Shown here: positions 44,401 through 53,078 of the stretch, in pieces
How positions within the stretch are numbered: the first letter of the stretch is position 1
Layout of the letters: every line of letters begins with the position of its first letter
Source: an uncultured Flavobacteriales bacterium
Lineage (GTDB): Bacteria; Bacteroidota; Bacteroidia; Flavobacteriales_D; Crocinitomicaceae
Assembly (NCBI GenBank): GCA_913054135.1
Contig: CAJXJK010000008.1
Span: 62,001-126,000, forward strand
Length of the DNA: 64,000 nucleotides
Direction: 5' to 3'
Position numbers and translations under genes: made by a program
Notes under the pieces: generated by a model
What the model saw: only the letters and a program-made list of their open reading frames with translations
Database searches by the model: none
Told to the model about the DNA's origin: nothing

Positions 44401-44772
44401 AAAAGTACTCAACATGAATTCACTGAATGCTGGATCATCTGTATTATCAATTTTCATAATTAGGTCTCCGGCTGTTGATGTTCCATCATACATGTACAAA
44501 GTATCACCAGCTCCAAGCGGATCAAAAAATCCTGAAACATCAAAATCAAAAGTTAAAAAGTCACCTGAACCCGAACAAAAAGTTACCGTATAGTCTTCAT
44601 TATCGGCATAATTTCCTGTTGTACTCGGATTTGAATCTGTAAAAGTTCCTGAGCAGGTTGTAATTGTGTTTCCATCTTCAGCATCCATTTCATAGGTTTG
44701 AGCAAATGAATTTGTACCTACACAAAATACGGCCGCCGAAAAAAGCAATTTTTTTAATCTCATTTTATTCAT
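41479..44772 (-). CDS. large T9SS-secreted repeat protein with CUB domain and gliding C-terminal domain
   Basis: This 1097-residue surface protein has a signal peptide, a CUB domain (about residues 35-145; FTDSNPSTTGNYADNEDYT, DFDVSGFFDPL, LYMYDGTSTAGDLI), a domain with GNTSSYYHEDLPNNMIGTGG, then eight repeats of about 75-80 residues. Their shared pattern is FC..D...DL...L.GTPDAGGTWSP...SGTGVF.P...YTY....CG..SA.V. The C-terminal domain (HIYIPNVFSPDANGENDV, VFNRWGQMIF) is the gliding/type B sorting signal. It probably mediates adhesion or forms extracellular filaments. The SprF gene follows, and a direct-repeat array likely bound by the neighbouring LytTR regulator lies upstream. A start three codons later is also possible. 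Confidence 0.88.
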   Translation of the reverse strand: MNKMRLKKLLFSAAVFCVGTNSFAQTYEMDAEDGNTITTCSGTFTDSNPSTTGNYADNEDYTVTFCSGSGDFLTFDFDVSGFFDPLGAGDTLYMYDGTSTAGDLIMKIDNTDDPAFSEFMLSTFSTCVTFHFVSDGAGNNDGWAANISCPAPPASCNDNQIAADIALQAPYICNLDGYCGNTSSYYHEDLPNNMIGTGGNCPSTQAFLGTVQNNSWVRFEATTTSVSLDFNVSGCADGIQVGILQFDGTNWVRFSDCATTDGGNNGSFTLVGSGLTIGETYYLMMDGNMGANCDYLINVTGGVGIAVVDAGVDQTICGGNVNLTATGPGSAVYTWHSLDGLVTGATGANQTFSPLVTTTYVVEVTGGGVCENQTDTVVVTVNTGSVDAGSNGSITFCNTDSPVDLINSLVGTPDAGGTWSPAMNSGTGVFTPGTDAAVTYTYTVTGGCGSASADVVVTVDNGTGDAGTNGLVAFCNSDAAADLINSLVGTPDAGGTWSPAMNSGTGVFTPGTDPAVTYTYSITNACGTASADVLVTVDNGTGDAGSNGAVTFCNTDSPVDLINSLVGTPDAGGTWSPAMNSGTGVFTPGTDPAVIYTYSLSNACGNVSANVVVTVDDGLANTGVDGSITLCVGDPATDLFNQLTGTPDAGGLWSPAMTSGTGVFDPGVDAANTYTYSISNACGTSSSEVSVSVVTSPDAGTNGTATFCENDASDDLFSYLTGLPDGGGTWTPSLNSGTGVFNPSQDSDGTYTYTIVTSCGTASAEVNVIVNSLPDVGINSNATFCPTDPTNDLITYLGGTPEAGGIWLPTLTSGTGDFDPSQDAVGIYTYTVTNSCGSSSSTIEVMITNEVNGGDNSSITICDSESPFSLLDSLSGSPDAGGTWSPILASGTEVFNPAIDAEGVYTYTVTNSCGTASAEVTVTYLASPNAGSGNTFVTCESGDAVDLLTIMNGSPESGGVWSPILISGSNSFDPNVDAFTEYTYTVINSCGSSSADLVITSDGADCDQHIYIPNVFSPDANGENDVLFVRGKGIDFFTFSVFNRWGQMIFQSSSLDVGWDGQYGGKPVNAGVFVYVLKGEFANGEEIDQKGNVTLVK
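41772..43617 (-). repeat. array of eight intragenic repeats
   Basis: Eight tandem units of about 225-240 bp lie in the adhesin gene; boundaries are approximate. The three units nearest the 5' end (about 42920-43617) share long, nearly identical DNA stretches such as GTTCCACCAGCATCAGGTGT, whereas the units nearest the 3' end are diverged. This suggests recent duplication or recombination, so the repeat number may vary between strains. It is not a CRISPR array. Confidence 0.8.
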
Positions 44773-44849
44773 CTCACATTTTTTTTGAGGTAGACTCTGA
44801 CTAGAATCTGCTGCAAATTATGAGCTGAAATCCAATTAATTTTTATTTA

Positions 44850-44921
44850 GTGGTGAGTACCGTTAATTTGTGGTGAAATTGGCCTTGATGTGGCGAATTG
44901 ACAATGATTTGTGGCGAATGG
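44850..44921 (-). promoter_or_regulatory. four direct repeats at 20-21 bp pitch, candidate LytTR binding array
   Basis: On the given strand the units are GTGGTGAGTAC (44850), GTGGTGAAATT (44870), GTGGCGAATTG (44890) and GTGGCGAATGG (44911). Read leftward (toward the adhesin) the core is TTCRCCAC. The steps of 20, 20 and 21 bp are two helical turns, like the spacing LytTR-type regulators use. The array is 78-149 bp upstream of the adhesin ATG and directly beyond the end of the LytTR gene. Confidence 0.6.
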
Positions 44922-44939
44922 CTAATCATCCATGAAGCT

Positions 44940-45674
44940 CTAAATTGGTTTTTCAACTCTGATATTCCTTGAAACTGGGAAGGTTAAGTCCCCGTATTTC
45001 ATTTTGACCTTTCTAGATTGAGAATTGCCAAGCAAATCTTCAATGAGTTCTGTATTTATAATCACAGAACGGTGAATTTTCAAAAAATTTGACTTTTCAG
45101 AAAGTTGCTGAGAAATAGATTTGAGTGTCGTTCTAAATACTTTCTTTTGATGTTTATTTTCTTCATCTAGAAATGAAATATTTACATAATTATCGTTTGC
45201 CTCAAAAGCGATTAACTTATTAGCTTCTAATTCGAATTCTTCGTTTTGATTCGTTCCCGTTATTTTGATCAAATCCACCCTCATTTCGTCTGGAACAATT
45301 TCTTGAAGGGTTAATAGGGTTGAAGGACTCTGGCTAAAGATAATTGAAAGGAAAACTGGCACAATAGATGCACCCAGGGCCATCAATAAGAGGTCAAAAT
45401 AAGCTTCACCATAAAAGATCACAACCAAGGCTATAAAGTAAATAACGGGAATAAGGACACTTGACAAAATCGACTTTTGAATCTTTTGAGACATCCAACC
45501 TAAGATCCAAATCATGAAAAATATTCCCGTACAAATACCAATTACAAGAAATGTCTCTTCTTGTGAAACGGAATGGTACACTTTGAATGGATTGATAAAA
45601 AATATAAAGACAGCAAAATACAGAGCAACTAAAATGGCATGTAATAAGGATCGATATTTTGAATTTGAAATCAC
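44940..45674 (-). CDS. membrane-anchored LytTR-family DNA-binding protein
   Basis: This 244-residue protein has four predicted membrane helices in its N-terminal half (about residues 10-120), then a LytTR DNA-binding domain (about 130-244; IAFEANDNYVNISFLD, RTTLKSISQQLSEKSNFLKIHRSVIINTE, KMKYGDLTFPVSR). It has no receiver domain, so it may read a membrane signal. The start is a GTG whose first bases overlap the stop of the TPR gene (GTGA). It is followed by the direct-repeat array and the adhesin, which it probably controls. Confidence 0.82.
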   Translation of the reverse strand: MISNSKYRSLLHAILVALYFAVFIFFINPFKVYHSVSQEETFLVIGICTGIFFMIWILGWMSQKIQKSILSSVLIPVIYFIALVVIFYGEAYFDLLLMALGASIVPVFLSIIFSQSPSTLLTLQEIVPDEMRVDLIKITGTNQNEEFELEANKLIAFEANDNYVNISFLDEENKHQKKVFRTTLKSISQQLSEKSNFLKIHRSVIINTELIEDLLGNSQSRKVKMKYGDLTFPVSRNIRVEKPI

Positions 45675-46789
45675 CTTTTAGATTGCCTCACTTTAATGAA
45701 TATTGAAAGAATCACAATTAAGATACTGGAAATAATGAAAACAATAATATCTTTATTTAGTTCACCTCTCACTGCCGCCTCATTTTGTTGAAATTGCAGT
45801 AAATCGATTTGACGTTGCTTTTGTTCTAAATCATACAAGTATCCTAACTCCTCGATTTTTTGATTCGATATTGATTTCGTGATTGACGCATTCAGTGAAT
45901 CATGTATGGCACAATATTCATATGCTAATTCGTAATCACCCCGCTTGCCATAAACCTCCGACAAGTTTTTTGAAGAGGACATCCAAAGATCTTTAAACTC
46001 GTCTTTCTTGTCATCTCGGCATATGAGATTAAAGAAGAATATTGCCGAATCTAGATTACCCTCTTCTTTATGAAGTTCACCCAGACCGTTGGCAAGATTA
46101 AAACCAACCTCCTGATCTAATGTTCCAGAGCCATACCTTAGCGCTTTCCAATATTTTTGTTTGGCTGTTTCTAAATTCCCATTTCGAAAATCTACCTGAC
46201 CCAAACCGAAATAACCAAACTGAATTCCCTCTTTATTGTTATTGCGTTCTTCAATTATTAAAGAGTTTGTAAAATATAATTCTGCCAAACTTAAACTATC
46301 GATTTCTAAGTACGCCTCTCCTATGTTATAATGGCGAATAGAAAGCTGCAATTCATTATCTAAAAACTTTTCAATTTCTAATGAGCTTTCAAAATAAAGG
46401 AGAGCCTGCTCATAGTTTTCTTGTACTTTATAAATAACCCCAATGTTATTGAGGCAAACCGAAACTCTTCCGAAATCATTTGAATTGATTGCTTTGTTAA
46501 GAGCTTCAATGTATGCTTTAGAGGCTAGATCATAAAAGCCTTTATTCTTATAGACAATGCCTTTAATAGTAAGTGCATTAATATGGTTAACATTACTCTC
46601 AGAAACGCCTTGAATTTTCAAGACTTCATCAGCATAATGCAAAGCCGAATCAGGTTCAACTTCTAAGTACGAGTAGGCTTGACCAAGGAAATTTACAGAT
46701 CTTAGAGAATCTGATTCTTCTTTAGAAATCCCGATTTTCGACACCGAACAAACTAAGATTACTGCTATTAAATATTTCAATTTGTTCAT
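45671..46789 (-). CDS. TPR-repeat protein with C-terminal membrane helix, paired with LytTR
   Basis: This 372-residue protein has a signal segment (about residues 4-20), six or seven TPR repeats (for example AYIEALNKAINSNDFG, ALLYFESSLEIEKFL, AKQKYWKALRYG), a coiled-coil stretch and one C-terminal membrane helix (DIIVFIISSILIVILSIFI). In many Bacteroidetes the TPR and LytTR parts form one protein; here they are two overlapping genes. It likely works as a sensor with the LytTR protein. Start chosen: ATG at 46789 rather than a GTG at 46795. It lies 27 bp downstream of ilvA. Confidence 0.78.
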   Translation of the reverse strand: MNKLKYLIAVILVCSVSKIGISKEESDSLRSVNFLGQAYSYLEVEPDSALHYADEVLKIQGVSESNVNHINALTIKGIVYKNKGFYDLASKAYIEALNKAINSNDFGRVSVCLNNIGVIYKVQENYEQALLYFESSLEIEKFLDNELQLSIRHYNIGEAYLEIDSLSLAELYFTNSLIIEERNNNKEGIQFGYFGLGQVDFRNGNLETAKQKYWKALRYGSGTLDQEVGFNLANGLGELHKEEGNLDSAIFFFNLICRDDKKDEFKDLWMSSSKNLSEVYGKRGDYELAYEYCAIHDSLNASITKSISNQKIEELGYLYDLEQKQRQIDLLQFQQNEAAVRGELNKDIIVFIISSILIVILSIFIKVRQSKR

Positions 46790-46816
46790 TGACACAAAGA
46801 TAAACAGATGACTTTA

Positions 46817-48076
46817 CTAGACAAGAACATCCATTAATGCCTTATTGTTGTTCAAATATTCCTTGTAAAAACCTTTTTCTTTCATTCTAATAGTCAAGGC
46901 TGTATATTCCTCTTTAGAAGGAACATCAATCCCTACCACGGCGGAACCATAGGTTCGAGCATGTTTTTTTAAATACTGGAAATGAAAAATGTCATCAGCT
47001 TCGCCTAACACATCTAAAACAAATTCTTTCAAGGCTCCCGATCTTTGAGGAAAATCTACCAAAAAATAGTGCTTTTCTCCCTTGTACATTGCTGCTCTTT
47101 CCTTTATATCTTCCATTCTAGATATATCGTTATTTCCTCCGCTTAAAATGCAAACGACATTTTTTCCTTTTATTTGATCTTTGATTTGATTAAGACTAGC
47201 AATTGATAGAGCGCCTGCTGGCTCAGCCACAATCGCTTCATGATTATAGAGTTCAATGATAGTCTCACAAATCTTTCCAGTCTCCACTTTTAAAATATCA
47301 GCCAAACTGTTTTGGCAAATAGAAAAAGTTAAAGCACCTACCTTTTTAACGGCCGCCCCATCTACAAACTTCTCAATTGAACTAAGCTCTGCATTTGTCT
47401 TACAATTTAAAGCATGAGACATGGAAGCAGCACCTCCAGGTTCTACCCCAATGAGTTGAGTTAAGGGTGAGATTTCACTGAAAACAGTAATTAATCCTGC
47501 TGCCAATCCTCCCCCCCCAATAGGAAATAGAAGGTAATCAATTGGCTGTTCACTTTGTGCCAAAACCTCTAGGCCAACCGTACCTTGACCTTCAATGATT
47601 TTTAAATCATCAAAGGGATGGATAAAGGTTTTATCGAATTTAATAGCAACCGCCATAGCTTCGCTATAGGCATCATCAAAAGTGTCACCCTTTAATTGAA
47701 TCTGCACATATTTTCCTCCAAACCTTTTAACCGCTTCAACCTTTTGTTTTGGGGTTGTAGTGGGCATAAAAATAAGTCCTGAAACTTTCAATTTCATACA
47801 AGCATATGCCACTCCTTGAGCATGATTCCCCGCACTTGCGCATACCACACCCTTTTCTTTTTCAGTTCTACTCAAGGAACTCATTTTGTTAAAAGCACCT
47901 CTTAATTTATAAGACCGTACCAGTTGTAAGTCCTCTCTTTTTAACTGAACATTGCATTCAAATTTATCAGATAAACTGTCAAATAATTGAAGGGGCGTAA
48001 AGGTAGAAACACCCTCGAGTGTTTCTACCGCTTCATTCACGCCTTTCAAAGTTGGTGATAATGATAATGTTTTCAT
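46817..48076 (-). CDS. ilvA: threonine deaminase (biosynthetic)
   Basis: This pyridoxal-phosphate enzyme (419 residues) converts threonine to 2-oxobutanoate for isoleucine. The PLP lysine is in VRSYKLRGAFNKM; the phosphate-binding glycine loop GGGGLAAG and CASAGNHAQG are visible. A C-terminal ACT-like regulatory domain (about 335-419) is present, shorter than in enterobacterial IlvA. Start at ATG 48076, 1 bp after the ilvC stop; an ATG at 48085 overlapping ilvC is the alternative. It is the last gene of the ilv operon. Confidence 0.88.
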   Translation of the reverse strand: MKTLSLSPTLKGVNEAVETLEGVSTFTPLQLFDSLSDKFECNVQLKREDLQLVRSYKLRGAFNKMSSLSRTEKEKGVVCASAGNHAQGVAYACMKLKVSGLIFMPTTTPKQKVEAVKRFGGKYVQIQLKGDTFDDAYSEAMAVAIKFDKTFIHPFDDLKIIEGQGTVGLEVLAQSEQPIDYLLFPIGGGGLAAGLITVFSEISPLTQLIGVEPGGAASMSHALNCKTNAELSSIEKFVDGAAVKKVGALTFSICQNSLADILKVETGKICETIIELYNHEAIVAEPAGALSIASLNQIKDQIKGKNVVCILSGGNNDISRMEDIKERAAMYKGEKHYFLVDFPQRSGALKEFVLDVLGEADDIFHFQYLKKHARTYGSAVVGIDVPSKEEYTALTIRMKEKGFYKEYLNNNKALMDVLV

Positions 48077-48077
48077 G

Positions 48078-49124
48078 CTACGCATTTTCTGGTCTCAATT
48101 TTCTCACTTGAGCACCTGTTAACCACATTTCTGATTGATTGATTTCAGCCAGTTCTTCATTCAACTTGGAACGGTAATCTGCTTTGTGATTGGCTTCGAT
48201 AACTACCTCAGCTTCTTTGCCAGACTTCACACTCTCGTACAATTCTTCAAACACAGGTTGAGCCGCAGATTTAAATTTATGTCTCCAATCTAAGGCTCCC
48301 CTTTGAGCAGTTGTAGAAGTATTTGCATACATCCAATCCATACCGTTTTCGGCAACCAAAGGCATTAAGCTTTGTGTCAATTCTTCAACGGTTTCATTGA
48401 ATGCTTCTGAAGGCGAGTGACCGTTCTTTCTAAGCACTTCATATTGTGCTTCAAACATACCTGCTAAGGCCCCCATCAAGATCCCTCTTTCTCCTGTCAA
48501 ATCAGAGTAAACTTCTTTCTCGAAGTCAGTTTCAAAAAGGTAACCAGAACCGACTCCGATACCCAAAGAAACTACTCGATCTTTAGCTTTACCAGTTGCA
48601 TCTTGATAGATAGCATAACTTGAATTCAATCCTTTTCCTTCGAGAAACAATCTTCTTAATGAAGTTCCAGACCCTTTGGGAGCCACCAAGATTACATCTA
48701 CATCTTTTGGTGGAACGATTCCTGTTTTTTCAGAAAACGTTACTCCAAATCCATGAGAAAAATAGAGTGCATTTCCTGGTTCCAAATTTCTTTTAACTAA
48801 CTCCCATTGATCCATTTGACCGGCATCAGACAGGAGATACTGAAGAATTGTCCCTTTTTTTGCTGCCTCTTCTAGTTCAAATAAGGTCTCACCTGGAACC
48901 CAGCCATCATTTACCGCCTTGTCCCAAGAAGCTGAACCTTTTCGTTGCCCAACTATTACATTGAATCCGTTATCTCTCAAGTTCAATGATTGTCCTGGAC
49001 CTTGAACGCCATAACCCAAAATTGCAACCGTTTCATTTTTTAATGTTTCTACCGCTTTTGTTAAAGTGAACTCTTCGCGAGTCACTACATTCTCTTCGAC
49101 TCCTCCAAAATTTAATTTTGCCAT
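48078..49124 (-). CDS. ilvC: ketol-acid reductoisomerase
   Basis: IlvC isomerises and reduces acetolactate or acetohydroxybutyrate in the valine/isoleucine pathway, using NADPH and Mg2+. The 348-residue protein shows the nucleotide loop VAILGYGVQGPGQSLNLRDNG and the metal-binding EVYSDLTGERGILMGAL segment. It is the short class I-like length (about 350), not the long class II form of about 490. It lies 11 bp after ilvN. Confidence 0.93.
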   Translation of the reverse strand: MAKLNFGGVEENVVTREEFTLTKAVETLKNETVAILGYGVQGPGQSLNLRDNGFNVIVGQRKGSASWDKAVNDGWVPGETLFELEEAAKKGTILQYLLSDAGQMDQWELVKRNLEPGNALYFSHGFGVTFSEKTGIVPPKDVDVILVAPKGSGTSLRRLFLEGKGLNSSYAIYQDATGKAKDRVVSLGIGVGSGYLFETDFEKEVYSDLTGERGILMGALAGMFEAQYEVLRKNGHSPSEAFNETVEELTQSLMPLVAENGMDWMYANTSTTAQRGALDWRHKFKSAAQPVFEELYESVKSGKEAEVVIEANHKADYRSKLNEELAEINQSEMWLTGAQVRKLRPENA

Positions 49125-49135
49125 AATTGTTGTTT

Positions 49136-49669
49136 TTAATGCGCCGAAGCGACTTCTATTTCTGATAAATACTCTTTAAATTCTTTCATTGGTTTAGAGA
49201 TTGCAACTCTGCCAGAGCGCACAAACTCAAGGATCCCATAGGGCTCCAGTACTTCAAATAACTGCTGTGTTTCTTCTTTGTGTCCTGTCTTTTCAATGAT
49301 GGTATATTCAGGCGCAACAGATAAGACTCTTGCATTATGATTTCGCACCACAGTTTCCGCTTCTCCGCCTTCAGCCAATACATGTGTTGGAACCTTGTAA
49401 AGAGCTAATTCTTGATATACTACCTCGTCATTTACATGCAGAAAGGATCGTAAAATTTCAACTTGTTTATTTAATTGCTTCACTACTTTCTCTACCAAGT
49501 CTTGGTGCTCACAAATAACAATGGTGTACCTGTGCACATTTGGTACTTCGCTTTCAGAAGCTGTTATGCTCTCAATGTTAATGTGTCTTCTTGTGAAGAT
49601 GATACTGACCCTGTTCAGTAAACCTATTCTGTCTTCGGTGAAAACCGATATTGTAAATTCTCTTTTCAT
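49136..49669 (-). CDS. ilvN: acetolactate synthase small (regulatory) subunit
   Basis: This is a 177-residue ACT-domain protein (EFTISVFTEDRIGLLNRVSIIFTRRHINIESI, about residues 3-34) that binds branched-chain amino acids and confers feedback control on IlvB. A second C-terminal region (about 90-177) corresponds to the small-subunit C-terminal domain. It starts 1 bp after the end of ilvB, in the same operon. Confidence 0.92.
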   Translation of the reverse strand: MKREFTISVFTEDRIGLLNRVSIIFTRRHINIESITASESEVPNVHRYTIVICEHQDLVEKVVKQLNKQVEILRSFLHVNDEVVYQELALYKVPTHVLAEGGEAETVVRNHNARVLSVAPEYTIIEKTGHKEETQQLFEVLEPYGILEFVRSGRVAISKPMKEFKEYLSEIEVASAH

Positions 49670-49670
49670 T

Positions 49671-51401
49671 TTATTTAAGTCTTATATCTGATACTGATGC
49701 ACCTGTTGGAATCATTGGGAAGACATTGTTTTCTTTGCCAACCATTACTTCAAGTAAATAACTTCCGTCATGCGCTACAAAATCCTTCATGGCTTGTTTT
49801 AAATCTTCTCGTTTATTGACCTTTTTCGTTTCCAGATGATAGCCTTTTGCAATGGTTTGGAAATCAGGATTGACCATTTCAGTTGAGGCATATCTCTTGT
49901 CAAAAAACAAATCTTGCCATTGTCTAACCATCCCCAAAAACTCATTATTTAAGACCAATATTTTAATCTTAGCTTGAGTTTGAAAGAGTGTTCCTAATTC
50001 TTGAATCGTCATTTGAAATCCACCATCTCCTATTACCGCGACAACTTCTCTATGAGGCATACCCATCTTTGCTCCCAATGCTGCTGGTAAAGCGAACCCC
50101 ATAGTTCCTAATCCTCCAGAGGTGATATTGGAGCGGTATTTTTTGAATTGGTAGTAACGTTGAGCCACCATTTGATGTTGACCTACATCCGTCACCAAAA
50201 TGGCTTCACCTTTTGTAGCTTCAGACATCAAATTAACCACTTCACCCATGGACATGGGTTCGTCCTCAGATGGAAATAGTTCTTCATTAATCACTTGATT
50301 GAACTCTTCAATTTTTAACTTTTCAAATTCTTTTTTCCATTGAGAGTGTTCATTAGAATTGATAGCATCTGTCAACAACTTCAAACTCAGCTTGCAATCC
50401 CCAATTATTGCAACGTCTGTTTTCACATTTTTATCTACTTCGGCAGGATCTAATTCAAGATGGATCACCTTTGCTTGCTTTGCATAGCGACTCAAATCTC
50501 CAGTTACCCGATCATCAAATCTCATACCCACAGCTATTAAAACATCACATTCATTCGTCAACTTATTGGGCGCATAATTACCATGCATTCCTAACATACC
50601 CACATTCAGTTCGTGCTCAGTTTCTAACGCAGATAAGCCCATAATTGTCCAAGCTGCTGGTAGGTCACCTTTCTCTATGAAACTTTTAAATTGTTCTTTC
50701 GCATCTGCTAATAAAACACCCTGCCCGAATAAAACCAATGGCTTTCTCGCTCGATTAATGAGTTCGGCCGCCTCTAAGACTCTATGCGGATTAACTTTTG
50801 GCTGCGCTACATAACTTCTTATGGACTCACATTTCTTGTAGTTAAATTCAAGTTCACCGAATTGCGCGTCTTTAGTAATATCTACCAAAACTGGACCCGG
50901 CCGTCCCGACTTGGCTACATAAAAAGCACGGGCTATAGCCCAAGGAATATCTGCTGCTTTTGTCACTTGGATATTCCACTTTGTAACTGGCATTGATATA
51001 CCTACGACATCCGTTTCTTGAAATGCATCTGTGCCTAAAAGGTGACTGTGAACCTGTCCTGTTATGCAGACCAATGGTGTAGAGTCTATTTGAGCATCTG
51101 CTATTCCTGTTAACAAATTAGTTGCTCCAGGACCGGAAGTTGCCAAACATACACCCACTTTGCCCGTAGCTCTTGCATAACCTTGTGCGGCATGAATTGC
51201 TCCCTGCTCATGTCGTGTTAAGACATGTCTCAACTCCTCTTCAAAATCATAGAGTGCATCATAAACAGGCATAATTGCACCACCTGGATATCCGAACATT
51301 AAATCGACATCTTCTACTAATAAAGATTTAACGACCGCTTCTGCTCCACTTAGGGTTTTTGTTCCTTTTTCTTTCAGTAATTGTTCTTCTACTTCTTTCA
51401 T
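49671..51401 (-). CDS. ilvB: acetolactate synthase large (catalytic) subunit
   Basis: This is the thiamine-diphosphate catalytic subunit (576 residues from the chosen start). The catalytic glutamate is in VLTRHEQGAIHAAQGYARATG, and the cofactor motif GDGGFQMTIQELGTLFQ ends near NNEFLGMVRQWQ. The ATG at 51401 (MKEVEEQLLKEKG) starts 1 bp after the ilvD stop. The open frame continues to 51470 across the ilvD end, which I consider a random extension. It makes acetolactate and acetohydroxybutyrate. Confidence 0.92.
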   Translation of the reverse strand: MKEVEEQLLKEKGTKTLSGAEAVVKSLLVEDVDLMFGYPGGAIMPVYDALYDFEEELRHVLTRHEQGAIHAAQGYARATGKVGVCLATSGPGATNLLTGIADAQIDSTPLVCITGQVHSHLLGTDAFQETDVVGISMPVTKWNIQVTKAADIPWAIARAFYVAKSGRPGPVLVDITKDAQFGELEFNYKKCESIRSYVAQPKVNPHRVLEAAELINRARKPLVLFGQGVLLADAKEQFKSFIEKGDLPAAWTIMGLSALETEHELNVGMLGMHGNYAPNKLTNECDVLIAVGMRFDDRVTGDLSRYAKQAKVIHLELDPAEVDKNVKTDVAIIGDCKLSLKLLTDAINSNEHSQWKKEFEKLKIEEFNQVINEELFPSEDEPMSMGEVVNLMSEATKGEAILVTDVGQHQMVAQRYYQFKKYRSNITSGGLGTMGFALPAALGAKMGMPHREVVAVIGDGGFQMTIQELGTLFQTQAKIKILVLNNEFLGMVRQWQDLFFDKRYASTEMVNPDFQTIAKGYHLETKKVNKREDLKQAMKDFVAHDGSYLLEVMVGKENNVFPMIPTGASVSDIRLK

Positions 51402-51402
51402 T

Positions 51403-53076
51403 TTACCTATCTGTTGTGCATCCTTGGGATGCTGATGATACATTTTTTGCGAACTTGAAAAGAGATCCATTTTTAACTCTCAATTTTGGTGCAGACCATT
51501 TGCTTTTTCTGTATTCCAAGGTTTTTTGATCTACCAGTACTTTAATAGATTTGGTAACCGAATCAATTTCAATTTCATCCCCATTTTCAACCAAAGCAAT
51601 TGGGCCTCCTAATTGAGCTTCAGGAGCGATATGCCCAACAACAAATCCGTGGGTTCCACCTGAAAACCTACCATCAGTGATAAGCGCAACATCTTTTCCA
51701 AGGCCTGCTCCCATTATTGCTGATGTAGGTTTTAACATTTCTGGCATTCCAGGTCCACCTGTCGGCCCTTCATAGCGGATGACCACCACATCTCCTTTTT
51801 CTATCTCTCCCCTTGAAATGGCATCATTTGCTAGAAATTCTCCATCATACACTTTCGCTTTCCCTTTGAATTTCAGACCTTCTTTCCCGGTTATTTTGGC
51901 CACTGAACCTTCAGGTGCCAAGTTGCCTTTGAGTATGCTTAAGTGACCCGATTCCTTTATTGGCTTTTCGACAGGTAGAATTACATCTTGACCTTCAGCC
52001 AGCTCTTTCAGCGCACCTAAATTCTCAGCTAATGTTTTTCCGGTTACCGTTAAACAGTCATCATGCAAGAGACCTTTCTTCAGCAAGTATTTAAGAACGG
52101 CTGGAACACCACCCACTCTATGCACATCTTCCATCAAATATTTACCTGAAGGTTTGAGATCTGCCAAGAATGGAGTTTGATCATTTATTCTCTGAAAATC
52201 ATCTAAAGTGAAGTCAATTTCTGCCGTTTTTGCTATTGCCAAAAAGTGTAATACTGCGTTTGTTGATCCGCCCAATGCCACAACTAATGTCACGGCATTT
52301 TCAAGTGATTTTTTAGTGATGATATCAGATGGTTTGAGATCCATCTTCAATAGTTCATTGACCTGTTGACCTGCTCTTACACATTCTATTTTTTTGGTAT
52401 CACTCAATGCTGGATTAGATGAATTATAGGGTAAAGACATGCCTAAAGCTTCAATTGCGGCAGCCATGGTATTTGCCGTGTACATTCCACCACAGGCACC
52501 AGCTCCTGGACATGCTTTTTCAACTACCGCCTCAAATTCATCATCCGTTATTTTACCGGCCACTTTTTGACCATGAGCTTCAAAAGCAGAAACAATATCT
52601 AATTTTTGTCCCTGGTGACAACCGGAATTTATGGTGCCTCCATAAACTAAGATTGAAGGCCTGTTCAATCTTATCATTGCCATTAAAGCACCTGGCATAT
52701 TTTTATCACACCCCACCACAGTCACTAATCCATCATATGACATCCCCTCAACAACAGTTTGCATAGAATCGGCGATTACTTCTCGTGATGGTAGTGAATG
52801 CCTCATCCCAAATGTTCCCATAGAGATACCATCACTCACACCAATTGTATTGAATATTAAACCGTTTTCTCCTGAATCTTGCACCCCTTTTTTTACTTCT
52901 TTGGCCAAATCATTCAAGTGCATATTACAAGGGTTTCCTTCATAACCTGTACTTCCGATACCGACAAAGGCTTTTTTCAAATCTTCTTTATCTAAGCCTA
53001 TTGCATGCAACATTGCTCTTGCAGCAGGATTTGTAAGATCTTCTGTTAATTGCTTGCTATACTTATTCTTCACCAT
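51403..53076 (-). CDS. ilvD: dihydroxy-acid dehydratase
   Basis: This iron-sulfur enzyme (557 residues) dehydrates dihydroxy-acids to the keto acids of valine and isoleucine. Cluster cysteines are visible in [10 protein letters not shown] and in [15 protein letters not shown], with [14 protein letters not shown] and the C-terminal [16 protein letters not shown] also typical. ATG at 53076 is chosen; a GTG at 53079 overlaps the ilvE stop. It lies in the middle of the operon. Confidence 0.94.
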   Translation of the reverse strand: MVKNKYSKQLTEDLTNPAARAMLHAIGLDKEDLKKAFVGIGSTGYEGNPCNMHLNDLAKEVKKGVQDSGENGLIFNTIGVSDGISMGTFGMRHSLPSREVIADSMQTVVEGMSYDGLVTVVGCDKNMPGALMAMIRLNRPSILVYGGTINSGCHQGQKLDIVSAFEAHGQKVAGKITDDEFEAVVEKACPGAGACGGMYTANTMAAAIEALGMSLPYNSSNPALSDTKKIECVRAGQQVNELLKMDLKPSDIITKKSLENAVTLVVALGGSTNAVLHFLAIAKTAEIDFTLDDFQRINDQTPFLADLKPSGKYLMEDVHRVGGVPAVLKYLLKKGLLHDDCLTVTGKTLAENLGALKELAEGQDVILPVEKPIKESGHLSILKGNLAPEGSVAKITGKEGLKFKGKAKVYDGEFLANDAISRGEIEKGDVVVIRYEGPTGGPGMPEMLKPTSAIMGAGLGKDVALITDGRFSGGTHGFVVGHIAPEAQLGGPIALVENGDEIEIDSVTKSIKVLVDQKTLEYRKSKWSAPKLRVKNGSLFKFAKNVSSASQGCTTDR

Positions 53077-53078
53077 CA

